9,191 nt of DNA from Ktedonobacteraceae bacterium (GTDB lineage: Bacteria > Chloroflexota > Ktedonobacteria > Ktedonobacterales > Ktedonobacteraceae). A program made the position numbers and the translations under genes. How positions within the stretch are numbered: the stretch's first letter is position 1; the number at the start of each line of letters is the position of its first letter. This document shows positions 1-6,219 of the stretch, in pieces. The notes beneath the pieces are model-generated. The model made no database searches. It saw nothing but the letters and a program-made list of their open reading frames with translations, and was not told the DNA's origin. The stretch covers positions 1 through 9,191 of the forward strand of contig JAFMRP010000128.1 in assembly GCA_017354095.1 (NCBI GenBank). The letters run 5' to 3'.

Positions 1-1
1 G

Positions 2-160
2 ATTAGTGGATTAGTGATGGGGCTGACGGGTCGACGCATTACCGCGCTGGAGCGCGTAGCTACCTGGACAATCTGCCTCTCAGTACTTGGCCTTGTCCTC
101 TCGATGGTCAATATTATGATCGGCATCAGTATTTACTTGAGTTTTTACCTATGGCAATAA
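2..160 (+). CDS. C-terminal end of a membrane protein (5' truncated)
   Basis: An open frame enters from the left edge and ends at TAA 158-160, giving 52 visible residues. The first part has positive residues (TGRR, LERVATW). It is followed by an almost uninterrupted hydrophobic stretch of about 30 residues that runs nearly to the C-terminus and ends in LWQ. This is long enough for one membrane-spanning helix, or a helix plus a re-entrant segment. A tandem hairpin 9-49 bp after the stop supports a real gene end. The family cannot be identified from this fragment. The opposing reading is a chance open frame, but the hydrophobic pattern and the terminator-like hairpins favour a genuine gene. Confidence 0.5.
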   Translation: MSGLVMGLTGRRITALERVATWTICLSVLGLVLSMVNIMIGISIYLSFYLWQ

Positions 161-168
161 CATGGCAA

Positions 169-209
169 GCGGGTCTCCCGCGTCCACCGGCCACCCGCAA
201 GGGGTGGCC
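169..209 (+). terminator. Tandem hairpins between convergent genes, probable terminator
   Basis: Two perfect stem-loops lie in series. GCGGG-TCT-CCCGC is at 169-181. GGCCACCC-GCAAG-GGGTGGCC is at 189-209, with an 8-bp stem. On the + strand the second is followed by TTACATTTCTC, a weak T-rich tail, so it best fits the end of the membrane-protein gene. The flavoenzyme gene on the other strand stops at 277 facing it, so it may act in both directions, although the minus-strand exit has no T-run. Confidence 0.55.
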
Positions 210-276
210 TTACATTTCTCGGGGGCAAGAGCCAGATAGACCACGCCAATCGCAGAGACTATGACTCTGGGGCTGT

Positions 277-1452
277 TCAGGCTACGGGCATGGTGGACTG
301 GGTTAAGAAGTGCGAGAAGCGGGTCATGGCAAAGCGCTCCAGGGGGACGGGTGCCTCAGTCCCAAGGACCATGCTCCCCACCATTTCTCCCAGCAGCGGG
401 CCAAACTTAAAGGCATGGCCGCTCATGCCAGTAGCAAGCACAATGCGTTCATCGCCCGGGAGCAGATCCAGGATAAAATCCTCGTCCTGGCTGACATCGT
501 ACATGCAGGTATCGATGTGCGCGATCTCCGCGGAACGCAGCGCCGGTAACAGATGACCCGCCTCGCGCCTGATCCGCTCGATGACGTGTGTTTCTATGGG
601 CAACGCATCACCGGGCACAACCGGGGAGCCAAAGCGATGAGACGTGACCTTGAGCCAGCCGGGCCCACTACCAGCACAGCTATTGTGTATGGGAAAGCCA
701 TATAAATCATCGGCCATAAACGAGGGGAACGTATGATATTTGAAGAAGGGAGCTACCATACCGGTGAAGTAGAGCACATATTGCCGGGTCAGCCGCACCG
801 GGAGGCGCAGTTCTTCCAACAAGCCGTGTACCCAGGGGCCAAGAGCCAGGACAACCTGGTCAGCGAGACACACTTCGCCAGAACCTAGATAGAGACAGAT
901 CGGACGTACAGGACTGTCATAATCGAGACGCGTGACGCGGGCAGTCTCCACAATTCTCCCACCCAGATCGAGCACAAGGTCTTTTAACACACGCAGGCAT
1001 GATGATGCAAGGAGCATACCGCCATGTTTATTATAGGTGAAGACATTATATGGTTGGAGATTAAATTGGGGAAAGCGCTGCATACAGAAAGAGCGAGAGA
1101 GCTGTTCAATGTCGATGCCCAGTTCACGCAGCGCATAGTAGCTGCGCAGCGTCTCCTGGTCATCGTCTCTGCCCAGAACGAGTACTCCCGTGCGCATGTA
1201 GAGCTGGCGCTGAGTGACGCGCTCCAGTGCCTTCCAGCGCCGTAAGCTCAATCGCACCATGTCCGAGTACCATGCATGTGCCCCATATTCGAAGCGGAGC
1301 AGGCGAGAGAGACCGCGCGACGTTGAAAGAGGATGATCAACAGCAGCCTGTTCCAGAACCGTCACTCGTTTGCACCCGTGCGCTAGCAGCGCGTAAGCGG
1401 TAGAAAGGCCGACGATACCAGCGCCCACGATAACGATGTGTTTTTGATACAC
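277..1452 (-). CDS. FAD-dependent amine oxidase, monomeric sarcosine oxidase/MTOX type (DAO fold)
   Basis: The 391-residue product fits the usual size of monomeric sarcosine and N-methyltryptophan oxidases. These are soluble enzymes that oxidise secondary amino acids with O2, giving H2O2. The dinucleotide-binding motif GAGIVG lies at residues 10-15 after a beta strand (HIVIV), and an acidic residue (LEQ, E34) follows where FAD ribose is bound. SRLLRFEY (49-56) matches the family's TRIIRHAY segment. GWLKVTSH keeps the Lys (K268) and His (H272) at the spacing of the O2-activating Lys265 and active-site His269 of MSOX. C316 in DTCMYD aligns with the cysteine that binds FAD covalently, and SGHAFKF (344-350) matches the C-terminal FAD segment. 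The start is GTG, set by a perfect AGGAGG. The substrate is not deducible; sarcosine, pipecolate, N-methyl-Trp and fructosyl amino acids are all possible. Confidence 0.93.
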   Translation of the reverse strand: MYQKHIVIVGAGIVGLSTAYALLAHGCKRVTVLEQAAVDHPLSTSRGLSRLLRFEYGAHAWYSDMVRLSLRRWKALERVTQRQLYMRTGVLVLGRDDDQETLRSYYALRELGIDIEQLSRSFCMQRFPQFNLQPYNVFTYNKHGGMLLASSCLRVLKDLVLDLGGRIVETARVTRLDYDSPVRPICLYLGSGEVCLADQVVLALGPWVHGLLEELRLPVRLTRQYVLYFTGMVAPFFKYHTFPSFMADDLYGFPIHNSCAGSGPGWLKVTSHRFGSPVVPGDALPIETHVIERIRREAGHLLPALRSAEIAHIDTCMYDVSQDEDFILDLLPGDERIVLATGMSGHAFKFGPLLGEMVGSMVLGTEAPVPLERFAMTRFSHFLTQSTMPVA

Positions 1453-1463
1453 GTCGTGTTCTG

Positions 1464-1469
1464 CCTCCT
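1464..1469 (-). promoter_or_regulatory. Ribosome binding site deciding the GTG start of the amine oxidase
   Basis: AGGAGG on the minus strand sits 11 nt before the GTG at 1450-1452. No ATG lies between them in frame, and the GAGIVG strand begins only nine residues later. The GTG start is therefore the natural one. Confidence 0.75.
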
Positions 1470-1501
1470 GATACTAGAAAACCGAAATAGTCACAATTTT
1501 G

Positions 1502-1531
1502 AGTATAACAGAAATTCTATCTGTTCTCCAA
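1502..1531 (-). promoter_or_regulatory. Sigma70-type promoter of the amine oxidase gene with embedded inverted repeat
   Basis: On the minus strand TTGGAG (1526-1531) and TATACT (1502-1507) are separated by 18 bp, and the -10 is extended by TG one base upstream (TGTTATACT). The predicted start of transcription near 1495 leaves about 43 nt of leader before the GTG. The spacer between the two boxes is filled by AACAGA-N7-TCTGTT (1507-1525), which contains the smaller palindrome AGAA-A-TTCT. A protein bound there would block RNA polymerase, so this is an operator candidate (inference). Confidence 0.6.
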
Positions 1532-1583
1532 TAGAAAAAACGCCGTATTCTTTAAAAATTGGCCGCTATTATTTTTATCACTT

Positions 1584-1612
1584 TTGTTATATTATGCGTA
1601 ACTTTATATAAA
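1584..1612 (+). promoter_or_regulatory. Candidate sigma70 promoter for aroA
   Basis: TTGTTA (1584-1589, 4/6 to consensus) and TATAAA (1607-1612, 5/6) are spaced by exactly 17 bp. Transcription would start near 1619, leaving a leader of about 180 nt. The inverted repeat TTGCA-N7-TGCAA (1616-1632) would cover the start point. In AT-rich DNA such matches arise easily, so confidence is moderate. Confidence 0.4.
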
Positions 1613-1692
1613 CATTTGCAAAACGAATGCAACCTTGCGAATGTTCTCGTGTTACAATAGCAATGATTGCCGTCATAACGCGTGCAAGGGAC

Positions 1693-1722
1693 TCGACGCA
1701 CAACGATGACATGCCTTACAAT
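1693..1722 (+). promoter_or_regulatory. Alternative, closer promoter candidate for aroA
   Basis: TCGACG (1693-1698) and TACAAT (1717-1722) are spaced by 18 bp. Initiation near 1729 would give a leader of about 70 nt. The -35 is weak. TACAAT recurs upstream of several genes here, which supports it as a local -10 variant. Confidence 0.3.
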
Positions 1723-1751
1723 AGAACCTGATCGCGCGCGAGCCTGCCACC

Positions 1752-1802
1752 ATGGTTGAGCATCGTGTACGGTGGCGAACAAAAGGGAGGAAAGACCCAT
1801 GA
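1752..1802 (+). CDS. Possible 16-codon leader ORF overlapping the aroA start (ATGA)
   Basis: ATG at 1752 opens a 16-codon frame encoding a very basic peptide (MVEHRVRWRTKGRKDP). Its TGA (1800-1802) overlaps the aroA ATG (1799-1801) as ATGA, the usual arrangement for translational coupling. The aroA ribosome binding site lies inside it. No clear Shine-Dalgarno sequence precedes it, and the inverted repeat 1746-1776 would hide its start codon in a stem. It may be accidental, since a 51-bp open frame is not improbable. Confidence 0.2.
   Translation: MVEHRVRWRTKGRKDP
1785..1790 (+). promoter_or_regulatory. Ribosome binding site deciding the aroA start
   Basis: GGGAGG followed by AAAGACCC (8 nt) precedes the ATG at 1799. 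The frame stays open upstream to a GTG at 1772, but that start would place this site inside the gene and has no ribosome binding site of its own. The ATG is preferred. Confidence 0.75.
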
Positions 1803-3148
1803 CAACCACACAACAAAAGCTAAACATTGCACCATGCCAGGTGATACGAGGGGCACCCGAAGTACCATCTTCCAAATATTTTACGCTGCGATATTTGCTG
1901 GCGGCGAGCCTGGCCGAAGGAGAGAGCCGCGTCTATTACCCGGCGGAAAGCGATGATAGCGAGGCCTTATTTCGCGGCTGCCGGGCGCTGGGCGCGGAGC
2001 TAAGCTGGGCAGACGAGTCACGGCAAGTGCTGCGTGTGCGGGGAACCGGAGGGGCACGGGGTATTCAACAAGCCACGCATGGCAAAGCGACTACCATTAA
2101 TGTTGGCAATGCCGGAGCGGTATCGCGCCTGCTGCTTGGGCTGGGGGGACTGTGTTCTGAGGTAACCTTTGTCACCGATCATCCCCAATCGCTAGGCAAA
2201 CGGCCCAACCGCGAGTTGCTCACCGCGCTGACACAACTGGGAGCGCGGTGTATTGGAACGGGCGAGGAGGGTTGTCTGCCGGTTACCATCTATGGCGGCC
2301 AGTTGCATGGCGGGCATATCGAAATCTCAGGGGCGCGCAGTTCACAATATCTCAGCGCGCTCCTATTCCTGGCGCCTCTACTGGAGGAGGCGCTGAATAT
2401 CGACGTGGTGGACGAGCTGAAATCGCAGCCGCTGGTGCGAGCCAGTCTGGAAGTGCTGCGCGAGGCTGGCATTCGTATTGAACACGACGAAGCGCTGCGC
2501 CATTTTCATATTGCCGGAGGGCAGAGCTACCAGGCGCGTGAGTACGTGCTTCCAGGCGACTACCCTTCGGCAGCAGCGCTGCTGGCGCTGTGCGCGGTCG
2601 CCAGCGATCCCCACAGCGAACTGCGCTTAACGCGGCTGCGCTCGGATGACGAGGTAGGAACGACGCTGCTGGGGGCATTGCGTGCAATGGGGGTGGATCT
2701 GCGAATTGATGGAGAGACTGTCACGCTGCGCGGAGGTCGAACGCTGCGCGGCATTCGCCTGGATGGAGACCGCGTCATTGACTGCATCCCTGTGCTGGTC
2801 GCTATTGCCTGCTTCGCCGAGGGTGAGAGTGTTTTTTACAATATCGAGGGCCTGCATTACAAAGAGTCGGATCGCATCGATGATCTGTGCGCTGAGCTAA
2901 ACCGGGCGGGGTGCGCTGTGACCCCGCAGCGTGACGCGATTGTGGTACGTGGACGACCAGAAGGCATCGCTGGCGGGGTAAGCGTCGATGGGCATAGTGA
3001 TCATCGCCTGCTTATGGCGCTGGCAACGGTAGCGCTGCGCAGCCGCGAGGGATTGACGCTCAGCGGTGTTGAACATATCGCCAAGAGTTATCCGCATTAC
3101 TTTGAGGAGTTGCAGCGCCTGGGCGTCACGGTAACAGCGGGTCACTGA
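1799..3148 (+). CDS. aroA: EPSP synthase (3-phosphoshikimate 1-carboxyvinyltransferase), diverged type
   Basis: The 449-residue enzyme transfers the enolpyruvyl group of PEP to shikimate-3-phosphate, the sixth step of the shikimate pathway, in the cytosol. Residues equivalent to the E. coli catalytic set are present: K26 and R31 in the N-terminal motif, R110 of the NAG motif, R135, the S181-S182-Q183 triad, D328 (VIDCIP), K355/E356/R359 (KESDR), R403 (SDHR) and K429 (AKSYP). Three positions are unusual. The serine after the N-terminal lysine is Tyr27 (SKYFTLR). The NAGTAMRP motif reads NAGAVSRL, so the Thr97 and Pro101 equivalents are Ala and Leu. E. coli Tyr200 is replaced by Leu (SQPL). It stands alone rather than in an aro operon and is divergent from an amine oxidase. 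EPSP synthase function is very likely; a paralogue acting on another substrate is a minor possibility. Confidence 0.92.
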   Translation: MTTTQQKLNIAPCQVIRGAPEVPSSKYFTLRYLLAASLAEGESRVYYPAESDDSEALFRGCRALGAELSWADESRQVLRVRGTGGARGIQQATHGKATTINVGNAGAVSRLLLGLGGLCSEVTFVTDHPQSLGKRPNRELLTALTQLGARCIGTGEEGCLPVTIYGGQLHGGHIEISGARSSQYLSALLFLAPLLEEALNIDVVDELKSQPLVRASLEVLREAGIRIEHDEALRHFHIAGGQSYQAREYVLPGDYPSAAALLALCAVASDPHSELRLTRLRSDDEVGTTLLGALRAMGVDLRIDGETVTLRGGRTLRGIRLDGDRVIDCIPVLVAIACFAEGESVFYNIEGLHYKESDRIDDLCAELNRAGCAVTPQRDAIVVRGRPEGIAGGVSVDGHSDHRLLMALATVALRSREGLTLSGVEHIAKSYPHYFEELQRLGVTVTAGH

Positions 3149-3284
3149 AGGAAGAGTTTGGCCGTGCTGACGACGCCTCTGACGCGGCATCTCAAGTACC
3201 TTATTGTCCTACAATATAGTAATTTACCACCTGAAATGCTACAATAGATAGTGCCAGCCACTGATCGTGCGTTTCTGATGCGTG

Positions 3285-3293
3285 TGGTATAAT
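3285..3293 (+). promoter_or_regulatory. Extended -10 promoter of the small gene at 3323
   Basis: TGG-TATAAT carries a perfect -10 with the upstream TG extension; no good -35 is seen at 17 bp, as expected for extended -10 promoters. Transcription would start near 3300, about 23 nt before the GTG at 3323. A TTG at 3299 would fall at or before the RNA start, which argues against it as the initiation codon. Two further TACAAT boxes lie upstream at 3210-3215 and 3240-3245. Confidence 0.6.
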
Positions 3294-3322
3294 GCTATTT
3301 GCTCAACCGAAAGGACTGGAAG

Positions 3323-3625
3323 GTGTATAGATTCAAAGGCTTTGATAGCGCTCAGTGTGGTGATAGCATGTCCGTGCTGGAGGCCCTGGTCAATGCCTGG
3401 ATGGAGGAGGAGCACCCACGCATTCGTCATATGGGCCAGAGCATGCGCGGAGATCATATCCTGCTAAGTTTTGTCTATGAGGAGTCGCGGGAACTGGAGC
3501 AGCGCGTATCGACGCATACGCAAGCGGGTGTTACTGGCGGGTTCCAGCGTATCTTTGATGACGATTATAGCGAGGAGAGGCCCACCAGCCCCAGAATTCC
3601 AGCCACCCCACCGCCGATGCATTAA
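3323..3625 (+). CDS. Small hypothetical protein (100 aa)
   Basis: I do not recognise this protein with certainty. The GTG start at 3323 has AGGA 7-8 nt upstream and gives 100 residues beginning VYRFKGFDS. The first ~55 residues look folded: a strand (YRFKGF), a helix (SVLEALVNAWMEEE) and two strands (IRHMGQSM, DHILLSFVYEE). This resembles the layout of small Cse60-like sporulation proteins (a helix containing VN, then a strand ending in a YEE-like motif), but that is only pattern similarity. The remaining ~45 residues are polar and low in complexity (DDDYSEERPTSPRIPATPPP) and are probably disordered. It has its own promoter and no operon partner: it lies 174 bp after aroA and 160 bp before the radical SAM gene. 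Confidence 0.6.
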   Translation: MYRFKGFDSAQCGDSMSVLEALVNAWMEEEHPRIRHMGQSMRGDHILLSFVYEESRELEQRVSTHTQAGVTGGFQRIFDDDYSEERPTSPRIPATPPPMH

Positions 3626-3757
3626 GCGGGGGGCTCCTGTGAGCTTTTGAGACGGTTCTTGCCGGTATCCTCATTTCAGTATCCTCAAGCGGGTTGACGC
3701 GTGGATGCTGCTCCGGGTGTTGCCTCTTGAGAGGGGATACCAGGCGCAGTCGAAAGA

Positions 3758-3780
3758 GTGAAGTGATTTCACATTAAGGA
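3758..3780 (+). promoter_or_regulatory. Leader hairpin and ribosome binding site of the radical SAM gene
   Basis: AAGGA (3776-3780) lies 5 nt before ATG 3786 and supports that start. Just upstream is a small perfect inverted repeat, GTGAA-GTGAT-TTCAC (3758-3772). The rest of the 160-bp gap holds a 9-bp direct repeat GTATCCTCA (3665-3673, 3679-3687) and a TTGACG (3694-3699) without a matching -10. No firm promoter could be placed. Confidence 0.4.
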
Positions 3781-3785
3781 TTTGC

Positions 3786-5057
3786 ATGCCCATTCCATAT
3801 CTGATGTATGTTACTCCTTCTGGGGAGTTACGCGAGGAGCCACAGTTGCAGGCACTCGCTTTTGGCGGACGCTCAATCGAGAGCGCTGATCTGATCCCGC
3901 TGCCGGATGGCGTTACGCTCTCAATGATGCCAGATCGGCTGGCAGCTGGCCGCAGGCGCAACGGTGAGCGCAAGGTGATCGCGCGGGAGCGTGGCTGGGC
4001 GCTGGCCGCTCTACTGCCCATTGGTTATACGCGTACGCTGCTGCCGGATTACGAAAAGGTGCCGGGGACTGAGCCGCTGCCATTCTTTGGTTATAGCGCG
4101 GTGGCGGGTTTGAACGGCAAGCTTTATGTTGCCGCCGCTTCGACCGATGACCCGCGCAAATGGCATCCACGGGCTTTCAACAAAAACAAACTGGCCAGGC
4201 TGGTACAGAAGAAGCAGGGTGAGTACGCGCATAATCGTATTGTGGCACAGCATGCTCATTGCGCGCTTGACTATTCGTGTCCGACGGCCAGTAATCTCTT
4301 TTTTGGGCGCTGGGAGATGGCGATCGCGGTTTCGCCCGGCTGTAATTCGCGTTGTATCGGCTGCATCTCGAAGCAGGAGGAAGAGGATCTGATCTCGCCC
4401 CAGGATCGATTAACCTTTATCCCGACCGTTGACGAGATTGTGGAGGTAGCGGTGCCGCACCTGGAGCAGGCTGAGGATGCGATTGTCAGTTTTGGGCAGG
4501 GCTGTGAAGGTGAGCCACTGATGCAGTGGAAACGCATTGAGCAGGCCATCAAGGCGATACGGGCGCGCACCACCAGGGGTGTGATCAATATCAATACGAA
4601 CGGCAGCAATCCACGCTGGCTCCAGCGGCTCTACGACGCGGGGCTGGATACGATTCGCGTCAGCACTATCTCCGGCCATCCTGAGACCTACACGGCCTAT
4701 TACCGACCAATCGGTTATCGTTTTGAGGATGTGAAGGAGGGGCTGAAGCGGGCGCGCGATGAGGGCCTGTATAGTTCGATTAATCTGCTCTGCTTCCCTG
4801 GCATGATTGATCGCGAACGGGAGGTGGAGGCTCTGCTAGGCTTTGTGCGCGAGACGGGGCTGCGCCTGATCCAGTTGCGCAATCTTAATATCGATCCTGA
4901 GGTGCTGCTGCCACGCATGCCGAGCCTGGAGTCGCTTGGGAAGGCGCTCGGCATGCGCGAGCTGATTGATATCCTGCGGCGCGAGGTGCCCGAGGTAGAG
5001 ATAGGGAATTTCACGCGGCCGATCCAGCGGCAGGTGAAGGTTACGCCGACGAGTTAA
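3786..5057 (+). CDS. Radical SAM protein with long N-terminal extension
   Basis: The 423-residue protein has the 4Fe-4S ligand motif CNSRCIGC (Cys186, Cys190, Cys193; C-x3-C-x2-C), which binds the cluster that cleaves S-adenosylmethionine to a 5'-deoxyadenosyl radical. Downstream features of the half-barrel are visible: SFGQGCEGEP (235-244) in the place of the GGE motif, ININTNGS (267-274) on the next strand, RVSTISG (291-297), and SINLLCFPG (331-339). About 175 residues precede the motif and have no recognisable domain; they contain HCALDYSCP with Cys159 and Cys165. Other cysteines are C240 and C336. The gene is monocistronic and runs into the convergent glycosyltransferase gene with a 17-bp coding overlap. 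The reaction and substrate cannot be assigned. No SPASM-type seven-cysteine tail is present. Confidence 0.88.
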   Translation: MPIPYLMYVTPSGELREEPQLQALAFGGRSIESADLIPLPDGVTLSMMPDRLAAGRRRNGERKVIARERGWALAALLPIGYTRTLLPDYEKVPGTEPLPFFGYSAVAGLNGKLYVAAASTDDPRKWHPRAFNKNKLARLVQKKQGEYAHNRIVAQHAHCALDYSCPTASNLFFGRWEMAIAVSPGCNSRCIGCISKQEEEDLISPQDRLTFIPTVDEIVEVAVPHLEQAEDAIVSFGQGCEGEPLMQWKRIEQAIKAIRARTTRGVININTNGSNPRWLQRLYDAGLDTIRVSTISGHPETYTAYYRPIGYRFEDVKEGLKRARDEGLYSSINLLCFPGMIDREREVEALLGFVRETGLRLIQLRNLNIDPEVLLPRMPSLESLGKALGMRELIDILRREVPEVEIGNFTRPIQRQVKVTPTS

Positions 5058-6204
5058 TGGCGCCGGTTTCGCGGAGGAGGCGGCGGCAGGCGGTAGCGAC
5101 CGGGTCGACGCCGAGGAGGGCGAGGCAATCGCGGGTAGCGCAGCCCTCCGGCGTGCCAAGGTCGTGATCGCGATAGAAGCAGGGCATACAGGGCAGGTCG
5201 AGCCTCACGACGGCAGCGTGCCTGCCCGGCACATCGCCCGTGTATGGTCCCCAGGCCTGGTGATTTGAGAGGCCAAAAATGGCGACGATAGGCGCGCCAG
5301 CGGCAGCGGCGAGGTGCATGGGGCCAGCATCATTGCCGACGAAGAGATCTACCAGTTCAAATACTGCCGCCGCGACTCTGACGCTGCCTTTGCCGGCAAG
5401 GCTGCGCACCGGCATAGCGGAAGTCAGCAGGCCCATAATCTGTTGATGCAGTTCCGCTTCCTCTGGTCCTCCCACGAGCAAGATCTGGCCACCGCAGGTA
5501 CGAGAGAGCGTATCGGCGAGCTGCGCGAAGCGTTCAGGGGCCCAGCGACGAGCGGTGCTGTAGCCTCCGCTGCCGGGGTGCATCGCTATGATGGGGTGAA
5601 TGGCCTCTGAGGGAAGGGAATCGCCATAGACGAGCGTGCGCGCCTGCGCACGCTCGTCGTCGCTTAATGGGAGGATGAGGCGCTTATCAGTGATCTGCGC
5701 GCCCACGGCACGCGCGATGGCCATGCTGTACTCGGCCTCGTGCAGCGCGCCGAAGCCGTTGTCTTTCACACGCACATTGAGAAACCAGCCGTGCCCGTTA
5801 TCCAGGCCCACTCGCCATTTCGCGCCCGTTGCGCGCATCAAGAGCTGATGTTTGAGACGGCCAAAGGGCAGCGTGAGGTGATGAAAGAGCAGGACCGCGT
5901 CGTACTGGACGGAGCGCAGTGTTTTCCAGAAGGCGCGGAGGCGCAGGAGATGTTGTGGATGAGTGAGCATCTGCGGCAGGTAGTCAAACAGGTATTTGTC
6001 CAATACGATGATATTATCGATGGCATCCCAGCCCTTGAGCAGCCCGGCGGATTCAGGAGTGAGCAGTAGATCGATGCGAGCCTGGGGGTAAGTTTCGCGC
6101 AGGGCACGCAGGGCCGGGGTCGAGAGCAGCAGATCGCCGATGCCGGCCAGCTTGACGACCAGGATACGAGCATTATGGGGCAGGGTAATCGAGTCAGTAT
6201 GCAT
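5041..6204 (-). CDS. Glycosyltransferase family 9 (heptosyltransferase-like), second gene of operon
   Basis: The 387-residue GT-B enzyme belongs to the GT-9 family, whose best-known members transfer ADP-heptose to the lipopolysaccharide core. The N-terminal motif LAGIGDLLLSTPALRAL places the catalytic-type Asp at D24. The donor-binding half shows HPGSG (209-213), ARRWAPERF (218-226), LLVGGPEE (242-249) and FVGNDAGPMHLAAAAG (288-303). The Lys usually found before RWP is Arg219 here. A C-terminal Cys set (C339, C342, C355, C360) is shared in pattern with the upstream gene. The frame is open to 6336, but the ATG at 6202-6204 is preferred: GGAGG lies 10 nt upstream and it overlaps the upstream stop as TAATG. 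Donor and acceptor sugars are unknown; a cell-surface glycan is likely. Confidence 0.9.
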   Translation of the reverse strand: MHTDSITLPHNARILVVKLAGIGDLLLSTPALRALRETYPQARIDLLLTPESAGLLKGWDAIDNIIVLDKYLFDYLPQMLTHPQHLLRLRAFWKTLRSVQYDAVLLFHHLTLPFGRLKHQLLMRATGAKWRVGLDNGHGWFLNVRVKDNGFGALHEAEYSMAIARAVGAQITDKRLILPLSDDERAQARTLVYGDSLPSEAIHPIIAMHPGSGGYSTARRWAPERFAQLADTLSRTCGGQILLVGGPEEAELHQQIMGLLTSAMPVRSLAGKGSVRVAAAVFELVDLFVGNDAGPMHLAAAAGAPIVAIFGLSNHQAWGPYTGDVPGRHAAVVRLDLPCMPCFYRDHDLGTPEGCATRDCLALLGVDPVATACRRLLRETGAINSSA

Positions 6205-6219
6205 TATTCGTGCGCCTCC
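6202..6219 (-). promoter_or_regulatory. TAATG stop/start junction with internal ribosome binding site
   Basis: The stop codon of the upstream glycosyltransferase (TAA, 6204-6206) shares its last base with the ATG of the downstream one (6202-6204). GGAGG (6215-6219) lies inside the upstream gene, 10 nt before the ATG. This arrangement usually means translational coupling and fixes the downstream start. Confidence 0.75.

Larger units (their letters stand above)
1453..1798. other. Divergent intergenic region (346 bp), AT-rich, with promoters for both flanking genes
   Basis: This stretch has no convincing long gene; a 107-codon minus ORF covering part of it runs into aroA and looks accidental. 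It is clearly more AT-rich than its surroundings between about 1490 and 1680. It holds a minus promoter (1502-1531), plus promoters (1584-1612, possibly 1693-1722), and a second extended -10-like box, TGTTACAAT, at 1650-1658 without a good -35. Inverted repeats are AACAGA-N7-TCTGTT (1507-1525), TTGCA-N7-TGCAA (1616-1632) and GCCACC-N19-GGTGGC (1746-1776). CGAATG occurs twice (1624, 1638). Confidence 0.7.

Noticed and set aside
1552..1875. 107-codon minus-strand ORF between the oxidase and aroA
   Set aside because: It overlaps the aroA 5' end and the divergent promoters, has no ribosome binding site and its product is cysteine-rich and low in plausibility.
2248..2900. Several open frames on both strands inside aroA
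   Set aside because: They are covered by a gene whose motifs are clear; high GC content produces such frames, and their products resemble no protein family.
5058..5160. Terminator after the radical SAM gene
   Set aside because: The GC-rich sequence following the stop codes for the C-terminus of the opposing glycosyltransferase, and no hairpin with a T-run was found.
5838..6173. 111-codon minus frame inside the second glycosyltransferase
   Set aside because: It is an out-of-frame reading of a conserved coding region; the other frame carries the GT-9 motifs.
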